The notes below the pieces were generated by a model. That model saw only the letters and a program-made list of their open reading frames with translations, did no database searches and was not told the DNA's origin. DNA of 41,909 nucleotides from Gammaproteobacteria bacterium (lineage in GTDB: Bacteria; Pseudomonadota; Gammaproteobacteria; SZUA-140): assembly GCA_026981935.1 (NCBI GenBank), contig JALSIC010000097.1, positions 1-41,909 of the forward strand, in the 5' to 3' direction. This document shows, piece by piece, positions 7,833 through 16,720 of the stretch; the first letter of the stretch is position 1; each line of letters opens with the position of its first letter. Position numbers and translations under genes: made by a program.

Positions 7833-7899
7833 AAGCCTTTCCTCTCCTGGTGGGGGGTGCGGCGCAGGGTGTTTTGATCGTGAAGATAAGGAGAATTGC

Positions 7900-8928
7900 A
7901 TGATGTCATTGAGTCACAAGTTCTACGCGAGTCTTGCAGGCGCGGTCATCGCCGCCTTGCTGTGGGGTGCCCCGGCTTTCGCCGCCAATCCCAGTACCAA
8001 TCCCAGTACCAAGCCCGGCCTGGATCCCGCCCTGCCGGAGTACCAGCGTGCCAGCGGGGTCTCGGGCAACCTCAGTTCCGTGGGCTCCGATACCCTGGCC
8101 AATCTCATGGCCCTGTGGGGTGAGAAATTCAAGGCTTTCTACCCCAGCATCAACCTGTCCATCCAGGCGGCGGGTTCCTCCACCGCGCCCCCGGCCTTGA
8201 CGGAGGGCACCTCCAACCTGGGGCCCATGAGCCGCAAGATGAAGGGCCGGGAGATTCAGGCGTTCGAGCGCAAATACGGCTACAAGCCCACGGCGGTGCC
8301 CGTGGCCATCGATGCCCTGGCGGTCTATGTACACAAGGACAACCCCGTCGAGGGCCTCACCATCCCCCAGGTGGATGCCATTTTCTCCAGTACCCGCAAG
8401 TGCGGCTATCCCCGGGACATTACGCGCTGGGGCGATCTGGGCCTGGGTGGTCCCTGGCAGCGCCGCAGCATCCAGCTCTATGGGCGCAATTCGGTTTCGG
8501 GCACCTACGGGTATTTCAAGAAGAAGGCCCTGTGCAAGGGGGATTTCAAGAACACCGTCAACGAACAGCCCGGCTCGGCCTCCGTGGTCCAGGCCGTGAG
8601 CGCTTCTATCAACGGCATCGGCTATTCCGGCATCGGTTACAAGACTTCCAGCGTGAGGGCGGTGCCCCTGGCGAAGAAGGCCGGCAAGCCCTTCGTCGCG
8701 GCGACACCGGAGAATGCCGTTTCCGGTCAGTATCCCCTGGCGCGGTTTCTCTATGTCTACGTGAACAAGCATCCCAACAAGCCTCTTCCGCCCATGGAGC
8801 GTGAGTTTCTGAAGATGGTGCTCTCGCGCGTCGGCCAGGAGGTGGTGGTCCGCGACGGCTACATTCCCTTGCCGGCGAAGGTGGTGGAAAGGCAATGGCA
8901 TCTATTGTTCGGGAAAAGTTGGAAGTAG
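7900..8928 (+). CDS. pstS: Phosphate ABC transporter substrate-binding protein PstS
   Basis: A 342-residue periplasmic phosphate-binding protein. AAGGAG lies six bases before the chosen ATG (a second ATG follows directly). A Sec signal peptide (residues 1-28, cleavage after AFA) leads to a short NPST repeat linker and then the PBP-like domain: [33 protein letters not shown], the strand [28 protein letters not shown] and [13 protein letters not shown]. Thr/Ser/Arg residues in these segments form the phosphate site in the family. It is separated from pstC by a porin gene, and both belong to the Pho cluster. A 12-bp tandem duplication encodes the NPST linker. Confidence 0.93.
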   Translation: MMSLSHKFYASLAGAVIAALLWGAPAFAANPSTNPSTKPGLDPALPEYQRASGVSGNLSSVGSDTLANLMALWGEKFKAFYPSINLSIQAAGSSTAPPALTEGTSNLGPMSRKMKGREIQAFERKYGYKPTAVPVAIDALAVYVHKDNPVEGLTIPQVDAIFSSTRKCGYPRDITRWGDLGLGGPWQRRSIQLYGRNSVSGTYGYFKKKALCKGDFKNTVNEQPGSASVVQAVSASINGIGYSGIGYKTSSVRAVPLAKKAGKPFVAATPENAVSGQYPLARFLYVYVNKHPNKPLPPMEREFLKMVLSRVGQEVVVRDGYIPLPAKVVERQWHLLFGKSWK

Positions 8929-9009
8929 ATATGATTTTTATTGATGGTTATCATGTGCCCTGCTATTTCGTTTCGCTTCCAAAAACCAATATGGAGGAAG
9001 AAAAAGACA

Positions 9010-10218
9010 ATGACTAGAAACATGATCGTCGCGGCGGTGGCCGCCGCTGTGGGAGGTCTGGGATTCGCTTCGGCCAGCCAGGCCAACGGTGTGCTGTACA
9101 AGGACGGGGACACGTATCTGAAGATCGGCGGCCGGATCCAGATGCAGTACTATTACCAGGATCCAGACGGTGGAGTCAGCTCGGACAAGCTGTTTTTCCG
9201 TCGTCTGCGGCCCTTCATCGAGGGCAGCCTGCATCCGGACTGGAAAGGCAAGTTCCAGTTCGACCTGGGCAAGGCCAAGGGCGGCAGCGAGGTGTCCATC
9301 AAGGACGCCTATTTCCAGTACAAGGGCTTCGAGGCCTTCAATATCGCCTTCGGCAACAAGGGTTTCCCGTTTTCACGAGAGTACATGACATCATCCAAAT
9401 ACCAACAGTTCGTGGAACGTACCTTCGTGGGTGACGCCGGCTTCGGCACGCCTGAATGGAACATGGGCATCCATCTCGACGGCAAGTCGGGCAATCTCAC
9501 CTGGGCCGCCGCCCTTGTCGAGGCCCAGCTGGATCCCAACAACAGCAAGCTGGACTTCGACACCCCGGCCAACAACGAGTCCGATTTCAACCAGGGCTGG
9601 ATGATCGGCGGCCGCGTGGATTACCACCCTTTCGGCATCCTCAAGTTCTCCCAGGGTGACTTCAAGCGCGAGCAGAAGGCCACCATCGGTATTTCGGCCT
9701 ATACCTGGAGCAATGACGACGATGTGGAGAACGTTTCCACCACCAAGACATTGAGTACAGATCCAAGCTGCGGTTCCTTGCCCTGTACCGTCATCGAGAG
9801 CACCACGACCTCGCCCAGCACGGAGGACGTGGATTCCGTGACGGCCTTCGAGATCAGCGGTGCCTACCGCAACCAGGGCATTTCCATCGATGCGGAGTAC
9901 AACCAGATCAAGTCCGAGCTGAAAGTCGGTGGCGTCACCGACGGCCTGTACAAGGACAGCGAAACCACCCTGGACCAGTGGATGATCAAGGGCGGCTACA
10001 TGGTCATTCCCAGCACGCTGGAAGTGGTGGGGGGGTACCAGAGCCAGGATGCCGACAACTATGCCGAGGCCTGGACGCGCATCTCCCTGGGCGCCAACTG
10101 GTACATCCAGCAGCATCATATCAAGTACCAGCTCACTTATCGGATGAATTCCGACAAGAACGGCGTCAAGGGTAACGACGAGGACGAGGTCTTTCTGCAG
10201 GCCCAGTTCGTATTCTAG
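9010..10218 (+). CDS. OprP/OprO-type phosphate-selective porin
   Basis: A 402-residue outer-membrane beta-barrel. A signal peptide (MTRNMIVAAVAAAVGGLGFA, cleaved near ASA-SQA) precedes alternating amphipathic strands: YLKIGGRIQMQYYY, KLFFRRLRPFIEGSLHPDWKGKF and so on, ending with the outer-membrane sorting residue Phe in FLQAQFVF. This order matches the phosphate/polyphosphate porin family of Pseudomonas (OprP/OprO), consistent with its place between pstS and pstC. The start has GGAGG twelve bases upstream; earlier in-frame ATGs would add a non-conserved extension without a signal peptide. Two cysteines in the loop CGSLPC may form a disulfide. The 80-bp gap after pstS has no obvious promoter, so the two genes are probably co-transcribed. 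Confidence 0.88.
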   Translation: MTRNMIVAAVAAAVGGLGFASASQANGVLYKDGDTYLKIGGRIQMQYYYQDPDGGVSSDKLFFRRLRPFIEGSLHPDWKGKFQFDLGKAKGGSEVSIKDAYFQYKGFEAFNIAFGNKGFPFSREYMTSSKYQQFVERTFVGDAGFGTPEWNMGIHLDGKSGNLTWAAALVEAQLDPNNSKLDFDTPANNESDFNQGWMIGGRVDYHPFGILKFSQGDFKREQKATIGISAYTWSNDDDVENVSTTKTLSTDPSCGSLPCTVIESTTTSPSTEDVDSVTAFEISGAYRNQGISIDAEYNQIKSELKVGGVTDGLYKDSETTLDQWMIKGGYMVIPSTLEVVGGYQSQDADNYAEAWTRISLGANWYIQQHHIKYQLTYRMNSDKNGVKGNDEDEVFLQAQFVF

Positions 10219-10266
10219 TTCGTGTTCTGACGGGGTTCTCCCTTGCCCCGAAGGGGCATTACTGCG

Positions 10267-10291
10267 ACGGGGCCTGCGGGCCCCGTTTTTT
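10267..10291 (+). terminator. Intrinsic terminator after the porin gene
   Basis: ACGGGGCC, loop TGCG, GGCCCCGT followed by a run of Ts. It ends the pstS-porin transcript. Its T-tract directly runs into the Pho box of pstC. A smaller hairpin (GCCCC GAA GGGGC) lies just upstream at about 10244. Confidence 0.88.
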
Positions 10292-10311
10292 GTCACATCC
10301 CTGTAACAAAC
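10290..10311 (+). promoter_or_regulatory. Pho box of pstCAB-phoU
   Basis: Two 11-bp half-sites, TTGTCACATCC and CTGTAACAAAC, match PhoB half-sites. With the same spacing as at phoB, the -10 would be TAAGCT at 10318-10323, putting the transcription start at or next to the pstC ATG. Confidence 0.75.
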
Positions 10312-10329
10312 GGCCGGTAAGCTGCCGCG

Positions 10330-12609
10330 ATGATGTCTGAAACGGCAACGCGACGCCTGCGCGGCCGACTCCTGCGCGATTTCCTGGCGCGCCTGGGTGT
10401 GGGCCTGGGCGGCATCGGCGTGATCCTCGCCATCGTCCTCATCTTCGTCTATCTGCTGTCGGTGGTGCTGCCCCTGTTCAAGCCGCCGCACATGGCCGCC
10501 GTGGCCGCCTATCCCTCACCCGCCGGCCACCCCTCTGCGTTGGCCACGGCGCAGACCCTGTATCTGGCGCTGGAGGAGCAGCTGGAGATCGCCCTGCGTT
10601 TCTCATCAGATGGCACCGTGACGTTTTTCCGTCCTGACGACGGCAGCGTCCTGGAGCGCCGGCGGGTGGTGCCCGAGGGGACGGCCAGGGTGACGAGCTT
10701 TGCGGTGGGCGAGGCGGGCAGCGGTGCCGGCGGTTTTCTGGGCGCCTACGGGCTTGCGGACGGACGGGCCGTGGTGTTCGGGGTGCGCTTCGAGGTCAGC
10801 TATCCGGAAGACGTCCGGGTCATCACGCCCCTGCTGGGCTACCCCCTGGGCGAGGTGTTCGTGACGGTGGATCCCGAAGGCCGACCTCTGCAACGCCTTG
10901 CCATACAGGGAGGCGGGGAAGAGGAGCCCACTACCCTGGCAGCCGTGGTCGGGGAGGCATCCGGAATCGTTGCGGCCCGCTTCGTTCCCGAGGCCTCCTT
11001 TCTGGGGGACGGGCTGACCTGGGAGGTCTATCACGGCAGTCATGCCCTGGGCACGCAGGCCGCCGATTTTCTGCTCCTGGACAAGATGCAGCGCCTGCTC
11101 TATGTCGCCGACGAGGCGGGCGCGCTCACCGTGCTGGAAGTGGACGACGAGGCGGGGCTTGCGGTGCGCCAGCGCCTTGCCCTGCTCGACGATGGCGCCA
11201 CGCTGACGGCGCTCATCTTCCTGGCCGGCGACATCTCCCTGCTCGCGGGGGATTCCCGGGGGCGTATCCACCAGTGGTTCCCGGTGCGCGATGCGCACAA
11301 CCGCAGCCTGTTGACCCGCATCCGCGGTTTTGAACTTGCGGGGGGGGAGGCGGTGCGCCTGCTGGCGGCGGAGCGCCACCGCCGCGGCTTCCTCGCCGCC
11401 GGCGCTTCGGGGGAGGCCGTCCTGTTCCATGCCACCGCCGAGCGCGAGCTGCTCCGTGCCCGGGTAGCAGACCAGGCCCTGGAACTTGTCACGCTGGCAC
11501 CGCGGGCCAATGCCCTGCTGGCCCAGGATGCCGGGGGTGAGCTGCATTTCTGGCGCATCGAGAACGAACACCCGGAGATATCCTGGTCCGCCTTGTGGCA
11601 GAAGGTCTGGTATGAGAGTTATCCGGAACCCGACCATGTCTGGCAGTCCACCTCGGCCAGCAACGATTTCGAACCCAAGTTCAGCCTCACGCCGCTGACC
11701 TTCGGTACCCTCAAGGCGGCCTTCTACGCCATGTTGTTCGCCATTCCCCTGGGCATCATGGGGGCGATCTATACCGCGTACTTCATGGCGCCGCGCATGC
11801 GTGGCCTGGTCAAGCCCAGTATCGAGATCATGGAGGCCCTGCCCACGGTCATTCTGGGCTTTCTCGCCGGCCTGTGGCTGGCGCCCCTCCTGGAGGCCAA
11901 CCTGGCGGGCCTGTTCGCCCTGCTGCTCCTGGTGCCGCCGGGGGTGCTGCTGTTTGCCTGGGGCTGGCAGCGGCTGCCCCTCCCCTGGCGCCGGCGGATT
12001 CCCGAAGGCTGGGATGCGGCCCTGTTGATCCCGGTGCTGCTGGGGGTGGGCGCGCTTGCCTGGGCCTGCGGGCCGCCCGTGGAGAAGCTGTTCTTCGGCG
12101 GCGATCTGCCGGGCTGGCTGAGTCATGAGCTGGGCATGGGGTTCGACCAGCGCAACGCCCTGGTGGTGGGCCTGGCCATGGGTTTCGCCGTCATTCCCAC
12201 GATTTTCTCCCTCGCCGAGGACGCCATCTTCAGTGTGCCCCGCCATCTGCGCAACGGCTCCCTGGCGCTGGGCGCCACCCAGTGGCAGACCCTGACGCGG
12301 GTGGTGCTGCTCACGGCCAGCCCCGGCATCTTCGCCGCCATCATGATCGGTTTCGGGCGCGCCGTGGGCGAGACCATGATCGTGCTCATGGCCACCGGCA
12401 ACACGCCGGTGATGGATTTCAGCATCTTCCAGGGCATGCGTACCCTCTCGGCCAACATCGCCGTGGAGATGCCCGAGTCTGAGGTGGGGAGCACCCATTA
12501 CCGCGTGCTGTTCCTCGCCGCGCTGGTACTGTTCCTGTTCACGTTCCTGTTCAACACCCTGGGCGAGGTGGTACGCCAGCGCCTGCGCCGGAGGTACAGC
12601 AACCTGTGA
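10330..12609 (+). CDS. pstC: Phosphate ABC transporter permease PstC (long form)
   Basis: A 759-residue inner-membrane permease, about twice the length of classical PstC. One membrane segment (about residues 15-43) is followed by a soluble region of about 400 residues with repeated beta-rich motifs (VLEVDDEAGLAV, LLAGDSRGRIHQWFPVRD, GELHFWRIENE), which looks like a periplasmic beta-propeller. The permease core begins near residue 457 (TFGTLKAAFYAM) and has the EAA-type loop [18 protein letters not shown] near residue 641. It pairs with PstA: the genes overlap by four bases (GTGA). No ribosome binding site precedes the ATG, which fits a leaderless message from the Pho box just upstream. Long PstC proteins of this sort are known in other proteobacteria, usually with a long PstA as here. 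Confidence 0.9.
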   Translation: MMSETATRRLRGRLLRDFLARLGVGLGGIGVILAIVLIFVYLLSVVLPLFKPPHMAAVAAYPSPAGHPSALATAQTLYLALEEQLEIALRFSSDGTVTFFRPDDGSVLERRRVVPEGTARVTSFAVGEAGSGAGGFLGAYGLADGRAVVFGVRFEVSYPEDVRVITPLLGYPLGEVFVTVDPEGRPLQRLAIQGGGEEEPTTLAAVVGEASGIVAARFVPEASFLGDGLTWEVYHGSHALGTQAADFLLLDKMQRLLYVADEAGALTVLEVDDEAGLAVRQRLALLDDGATLTALIFLAGDISLLAGDSRGRIHQWFPVRDAHNRSLLTRIRGFELAGGEAVRLLAAERHRRGFLAAGASGEAVLFHATAERELLRARVADQALELVTLAPRANALLAQDAGGELHFWRIENEHPEISWSALWQKVWYESYPEPDHVWQSTSASNDFEPKFSLTPLTFGTLKAAFYAMLFAIPLGIMGAIYTAYFMAPRMRGLVKPSIEIMEALPTVILGFLAGLWLAPLLEANLAGLFALLLLVPPGVLLFAWGWQRLPLPWRRRIPEGWDAALLIPVLLGVGALAWACGPPVEKLFFGGDLPGWLSHELGMGFDQRNALVVGLAMGFAVIPTIFSLAEDAIFSVPRHLRNGSLALGATQWQTLTRVVLLTASPGIFAAIMIGFGRAVGETMIVLMATGNTPVMDFSIFQGMRTLSANIAVEMPESEVGSTHYRVLFLAALVLFLFTFLFNTLGEVVRQRLRRRYSNL

Positions 12610-14279
12610 AGAAAGGGACGCCATCCCAGGGCTGGTTCGCCAGCGGGGCGCCGTGGGTCTGGCTCAACGCCGCCGCCGTGGCGGTGAGCATCATCATGGT
12701 GGCGGGCCTTCTGCTGCTCATCGCGGTGCGGGGCATGGGGCACTTCTGGCCCAAGGACGTGGTGGAATTCACCCTGCCGGACCAGCAACGGCTCCTGGGC
12801 GAGATTCACGACAGCGAACGGGTGAGCCTGGAGCGGCTGCGCCACGCCGGCCTGGAATTCGAGGCGGCGGATGCCGACGATCGGCGGGACTGGCTCACCC
12901 GCTACCTGGTGAAGACCGGCAACCGGGACCTCACGGGCATGGATTTCCGCTGGCTGCTGGAGACCGCCCTCCTCGCGCAGCGCCGCCCGGCGACGGTGGT
13001 CACCGTGGAGCGGCGGGAATGGGGCAATTTCTACGGTTATCTCGACGCCCTGCTGCGCGACGGCGAGGTGGTGGCCCGCGGCGAGTCCGCCTGGGCGCCG
13101 CTGCAGGCACGCCTCGAGCAGTCCCTGGCCCTGCATGCGCGTATCCGCGCCATCGAGAAGAAGGAGATCGGGGCCCTCAACGCGGAGGTGGAACGCCTGC
13201 GCCTGCGCCAGCGCCGCCTGGAGCTGGAGGGGGCCTACACCCCCGCCCGGCAAAGGGAACTGGCCGCGCAGCGCGCGGCGCTGGAGTCGCGCTATGCCGT
13301 CCTGCAGCGCCAGCTCGAGACCCTCTATGCAGAGCTGAATCGCGATACAGTGGTCCTGAAGACCGCGGACGGTCACGCGCTGAGCCTGCCTCTGGCCAAG
13401 GTGGTGCGGGTCTACCGGCCCAACGCGATGGGGCTCGGCGAGAAGCTGAGGTTCTATTTCGCCAAGCTGTGGGAGTTCGTCAGCGACGAGCCGCGCGAGG
13501 CCAATACGGAAGGCGGTATCTTCCCCGCCATTTTCGGCACGGTGATGATGGTGATCCTCATGTCCATCTTCGTCACGCCCTTCGGCGTGGTGGCGGCCAT
13601 TTATCTGCGCGAGTATGCGCGCCAGGGCCTGCTGACCCGCCTCATCCGCATCGCCGTCAACAATCTCGCCAGCGTGCCTTCCATCGTCTACGGGGTGTTC
13701 GGCCTGGGTTTCTTCGTCTATTTCCTGGGAGGCAATATCGACCGCCTGTTCTTTCCCGAGGCCCTGCCGGCCCCCACCCTGGGCACACCGGGCATCCTGT
13801 GGGCCTCCCTGACCCTGGCGCTGCTCACGGTGCCCGTGGTGATCGTGGCCACCGAAGAGGGCCTGAGCCGCATTCCCCGGGCCATTCGCGAGGGCAGCCT
13901 GGCCCTGGGCGCCACCAAGGCGGAGACCCTGTGGCGCACGGTCCTGCCCATGGCCAGCCCCGCCATCATGACGGGGCTGATCCTGGCCATCGCCCGCGCC
14001 GCGGGCGAGGTGGCGCCCCTGATGCTGGTGGGGGTGGTGAAACTGGCGCCCAGCCTGCCGGTGGACGGCAATTTTCCCTACCTGCACCTGGAGCGCAAGT
14101 TCATGCACCTGGGATTTCACATCTATGACGTGGGGTTCCAGAGCCCCAACGTCGAGGCGGCCCGGCCCCTGGTCTATGCCACGGCCCTGCTGCTGGTGCT
14201 GGTGATCGTGGTGCTCAATCTCACCGCCATCCACATCCGCAACCGCCTGCGGGAGAAATACCGGTCGCTGGAACAATAG
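12606..14279 (+). CDS. pstA: Phosphate ABC transporter permease PstA (long form)
   Basis: A 557-residue permease partner of PstC with a GTG start inside the pstC stop (four-base overlap, translational coupling). After the first membrane segment (about 19-42) comes an extracytoplasmic region of some 250 residues. This includes a strongly predicted coiled coil around residues 175-246, rich in Glu, Arg and Leu ([30 protein letters not shown]). The permease core starts near residue 308 ([21 protein letters not shown]), and the EAA loop [19 protein letters not shown] lies near residue 428 and contacts PstB. The insertion is absent from E. coli PstA and matches the enlarged PstC, so the two extracytoplasmic parts may act together. 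Confidence 0.9.
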   Translation: MKKGTPSQGWFASGAPWVWLNAAAVAVSIIMVAGLLLLIAVRGMGHFWPKDVVEFTLPDQQRLLGEIHDSERVSLERLRHAGLEFEAADADDRRDWLTRYLVKTGNRDLTGMDFRWLLETALLAQRRPATVVTVERREWGNFYGYLDALLRDGEVVARGESAWAPLQARLEQSLALHARIRAIEKKEIGALNAEVERLRLRQRRLELEGAYTPARQRELAAQRAALESRYAVLQRQLETLYAELNRDTVVLKTADGHALSLPLAKVVRVYRPNAMGLGEKLRFYFAKLWEFVSDEPREANTEGGIFPAIFGTVMMVILMSIFVTPFGVVAAIYLREYARQGLLTRLIRIAVNNLASVPSIVYGVFGLGFFVYFLGGNIDRLFFPEALPAPTLGTPGILWASLTLALLTVPVVIVATEEGLSRIPRAIREGSLALGATKAETLWRTVLPMASPAIMTGLILAIARAAGEVAPLMLVGVVKLAPSLPVDGNFPYLHLERKFMHLGFHIYDVGFQSPNVEAARPLVYATALLLVLVIVVLNLTAIHIRNRLREKYRSLEQ

Positions 14280-14310
14280 GATCCGACAGCCTGCAAAGAG
14301 AGGTGAAGTG

Positions 14311-15129
14311 ATGACACTGACGCATGGCGTTGACAGGGCATTCCTGGCGGGGCGTCCCCCCGCCCGGGAGACGACGGAGACCTGCCTGGAGGTGCGGGAT
14401 CTCAACCTCTTCTACGGTGAGAAACAGGCGCTCCACCGGATCGCGCTGCACATTCCGCGCCGGCGCGTGACCGCCTTCATCGGCCCCAGCGGGTGTGGCA
14501 AATCCACCCTGCTGCGCTGCTTCAACCGCATGAACGACCTCGTGGACGGCGTGCGCATCGAGGGGCAGGTCCTCCTGGACGGCGAGGACATCTACGCCGG
14601 GTCGGTGAACGTCGTCAACCTGCGCCGGCGCGTGGGCATGGTGTTCCAGAAGCCCAATCCCTTTCCCAAGACCATCTACGAGAACGTGGCCTATGGCCTG
14701 CGCATCCAGGGCGTGAACAAGCGCCATGTCCTGGACGAGACCGTGGAGAAGGCCCTGCGCCGGGCGGCCTTGTGGGACGAGGTCAAGGACCGCCTGCACG
14801 ACAATGCCCTGGGGCTCTCCGGGGGGCAACAGCAGCGCCTGGTGATCGCCCGCGCCATCGCCATCGAGCCCGAGGTGCTGCTGCTGGACGAGCCGGCCTC
14901 GGCGCTGGATCCCATTTCCACGCTCAAGATCGAGGAACTCATCACCGAGCTGAAGGACCGCTATACCATCGTGATCGTCACCCATAACATGCAGCAGGCG
15001 GCCCGCGTCTCGGACTACACGGCCTTTCTGTACATGGGCGAGTTGATCGAATTCGGCGACACCAATACCCTGTTCACCAATCCCTCCAGAAAACAGACCG
15101 AGGACTATATCACCGGCCGTTACGGTTGA
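14311..15129 (+). CDS. pstB: Phosphate ABC transporter ATP-binding protein PstB
   Basis: A 272-residue ABC ATPase that powers PstCA. Walker A is GPSGCGKST (58-66), the Q-loop lies in [20 protein letters not shown], the signature is LSGGQQQR, and Walker B is [13 protein letters not shown], followed by [14 protein letters not shown]. The [12 protein letters not shown] and FNRMNDL segments are specific to PstB among ABC ATPases. The ATG has AGAGGTGA at proper spacing; a GTG directly before it is a weaker option. It lies 31 bp after pstA and 43 bp before phoU. Confidence 0.96.
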   Translation: MTLTHGVDRAFLAGRPPARETTETCLEVRDLNLFYGEKQALHRIALHIPRRRVTAFIGPSGCGKSTLLRCFNRMNDLVDGVRIEGQVLLDGEDIYAGSVNVVNLRRRVGMVFQKPNPFPKTIYENVAYGLRIQGVNKRHVLDETVEKALRRAALWDEVKDRLHDNALGLSGGQQQRLVIARAIAIEPEVLLLDEPASALDPISTLKIEELITELKDRYTIVIVTHNMQQAARVSDYTAFLYMGELIEFGDTNTLFTNPSRKQTEDYITGRYG

Positions 15130-15172
15130 GGGTCCGGCCGCGGGTCGGGAGGGCAGACACGAGGACGACGAC

Positions 15173-15892
15173 ATGACGGAAAATCCCTTCGGACATCACA
15201 TCTCCAAGCAGTTCGATGCCGAACTGGAGGACGTGCGCAACCGGGTGCTCACCATGGGCGGGCTGGTGGAGCAGCAGATCGCCGATGCCCTGCAGGCCCT
15301 GGTGGGCGGCGAAGCGGCGCTGGCGGAGCAGGTGGTGGAACGGGACCGGGAGGTCAACACCCTGGAAGTGAGCATCGACGAGGCCTGTACCCAGATCCTG
15401 GCACGGCGCCAGCCGGCGGCGGGGGATCTGCGCCTGGTGGTGGCGGTGATCAAGACCATCACGGACCTGGAGCGCATCGGCGACCAGGCGGAAAAGGTGG
15501 CCCGCATGGGGCAGCGGCTCGCCGAGCAGGAACGGCCGCGCAACCAGTTCATGGAGATCCAGCATCTCGGTGAACGGGTGTGCAGGATGCTTCACCATAC
15601 CCTGGATGCCTTCGCGCGCCTCGATCCCGAGGCGGCCTTCAAGGTGACCGGCGAGGATGAGAAGATCGACTATCTCTACGAGGGCATCCTGCGCCAGGTG
15701 GTGACCTTCATGATGGAGGATCCCCGTGCCATCCGCCGTTCCCTGGATGTCATCTGGGCGGTGCGCGCCCTGGAACGCATCGGCGATCACGCCAAGAACA
15801 TCTGCGAGTACGTGATCTATCTGGTCAAGGGCAAGGACGTGCGCCACATCAGCCTGGAACAGATGAAGGCGGCGGTGCTCACGGAACGGTGA
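15173..15892 (+). CDS. phoU: Phosphate signalling protein PhoU
   Basis: A 239-residue cytoplasmic protein of two three-helix PhoU repeats, which couples Pst transport to PhoR and restrains the Pho response. The metal-binding signatures [11 protein letters not shown] (first repeat) and [13 protein letters not shown] (second repeat) are both intact, and [26 protein letters not shown] is the typical N-terminus. It ends the rightward pst operon; the spacer after it holds an inverted-repeat element. Confidence 0.96.
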   Translation: MTENPFGHHISKQFDAELEDVRNRVLTMGGLVEQQIADALQALVGGEAALAEQVVERDREVNTLEVSIDEACTQILARRQPAAGDLRLVVAVIKTITDLERIGDQAEKVARMGQRLAEQERPRNQFMEIQHLGERVCRMLHHTLDAFARLDPEAAFKVTGEDEKIDYLYEGILRQVVTFMMEDPRAIRRSLDVIWAVRALERIGDHAKNICEYVIYLVKGKDVRHISLEQMKAAVLTER

Positions 15893-16057
15893 AGCCCACT
15901 GATCGATTGAAAACCAACATGACGGGCTGTGTCCGGGTACGCAAACCTTGTTGCTGGGTTAATAATGCCTTGTGGCCTTGTCTTTCGACGCCTCTCCGTC
16001 CTTCCCAGCCTCACGGTGCCCTTCCTATTCCCACATTGTCCTTCCCATCCCTACGCT

Positions 16058-16124
16058 GTCATTTCGACCGAAGGGAGAAATCTTGTCCCTCAGCCCCCGG
16101 ATTTCTCGCTGCGCTCGAAATGAC
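16058..16124. repeat. Intergenic inverted-repeat element (MITE/REP-like)
   Basis: GTCATTTCGA(CC)GAAGGGAGAAAT at one end is mirrored by ATTTCTCGCTGCGCTCGAAATGAC at the other, about 67 bp in total. Elements with these GTCATTTCGA...TCGAAATGAC ends are common dispersed intergenic repeats in bacterial genomes. It occupies the middle of the 292-bp gap between convergent phoU and trmL. The first 165 bp of that gap show nothing else recognisable. Confidence 0.65.
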
Positions 16125-16130
16125 AAGGTT

Positions 16131-16150
16131 CCTGAATCCACGGATTCAGG
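16131..16150. other. 20-bp palindrome between convergent phoU and trmL
   Basis: CCTGAATCC, two central bases, GGATTCAGG. As RNA it would fold into a nine-bp stem for either convergent transcript. No T-tract follows, so a terminator role is only possible; it may belong to the adjacent dispersed repeat. Confidence 0.45.
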
Positions 16151-16184
16151 ATAGTGTTGCCGGGTTGATGGCTGCGTTTCCCTT

Positions 16185-16649
16185 TCATGAGCCCTGGCTG
16201 AACCCCGTCTGCCGCCAGGCCTCGTAGAGCACGATGGCCACGGCATTGGACAGGTTGAGGCTGCGACAGCCGGCCTGCATGGGAATGCGCAGGACCCGTT
16301 CCGTGTTCAGGGACGACAGCACCGCCGGCGGCAGGCCGCGGGTCTCGGGGCCGAAGAGCAGTGCATCGCCAGGCCGGAAGGCGACGTCGGCATAGAGCCG
16401 CCGCCCCTGCGTGGAACAGGCGAACAGGCGCGGCGGCGCCACCTGCTCGAGGAACGCCCCGAGGCTGGCATGTTCCGTGACGGTGGCGAGATCGCGATAG
16501 TCCAGTCCCGCCCGGCGCAGGCGGCGGTCTTCCAGGGCAAAGCCCAGGGGATGGATCAGATGCAGGCGGGCCCCGCAATTGGCGCAGAGCCGCATGACAT
16601 TGCCGGTGTTGGGGGGGATTTCCGGTTCGAAGAGCACGACATGGAACAT
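16185..16649 (-). CDS. trmL: tRNA (cytidine(34)-2'-O)-methyltransferase TrmL
   Basis: A 154-residue SPOUT methyltransferase that 2'-O-methylates the wobble base of tRNA-Leu isoacceptors. The N-terminus MFHVVLFEPEIPPNTGN, the segment LIHPLGFALEDRRLRRAGLDY, the knot motifs LLFGPETRGLP and RIPMQAGCRSLNLSNAVAIVLYEAWRQ are all present, and the length matches E. coli TrmL. The start was fixed by the family N-terminus; the frame is open upstream, but that part is unrelated. It diverges from pyrD with 71 bp between the starts. Confidence 0.95.
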   Translation of the reverse strand: MFHVVLFEPEIPPNTGNVMRLCANCGARLHLIHPLGFALEDRRLRRAGLDYRDLATVTEHASLGAFLEQVAPPRLFACSTQGRRLYADVAFRPGDALLFGPETRGLPPAVLSSLNTERVLRIPMQAGCRSLNLSNAVAIVLYEAWRQTGFSQGS

Positions 16650-16720
16650 GGGGGTAGAATGACGCAAGGGGCATGGCGCCACAAGGGGGCAGCCGCTGTA
16701 AGGAAAAAAACAGATTCTCG

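Noticed and set aside
7986-8012. Tandem 12-bp repeat at the start of mature PstS
   Set aside because: It encodes the in-frame NPST linker after the signal peptide; simple coding duplication, not a regulatory repeat.
10606-14405. Two long minus-strand frames opposite pstC and pstA
   Set aside because: Shadows of the permease genes, without ribosome binding sites or recognisable motifs.
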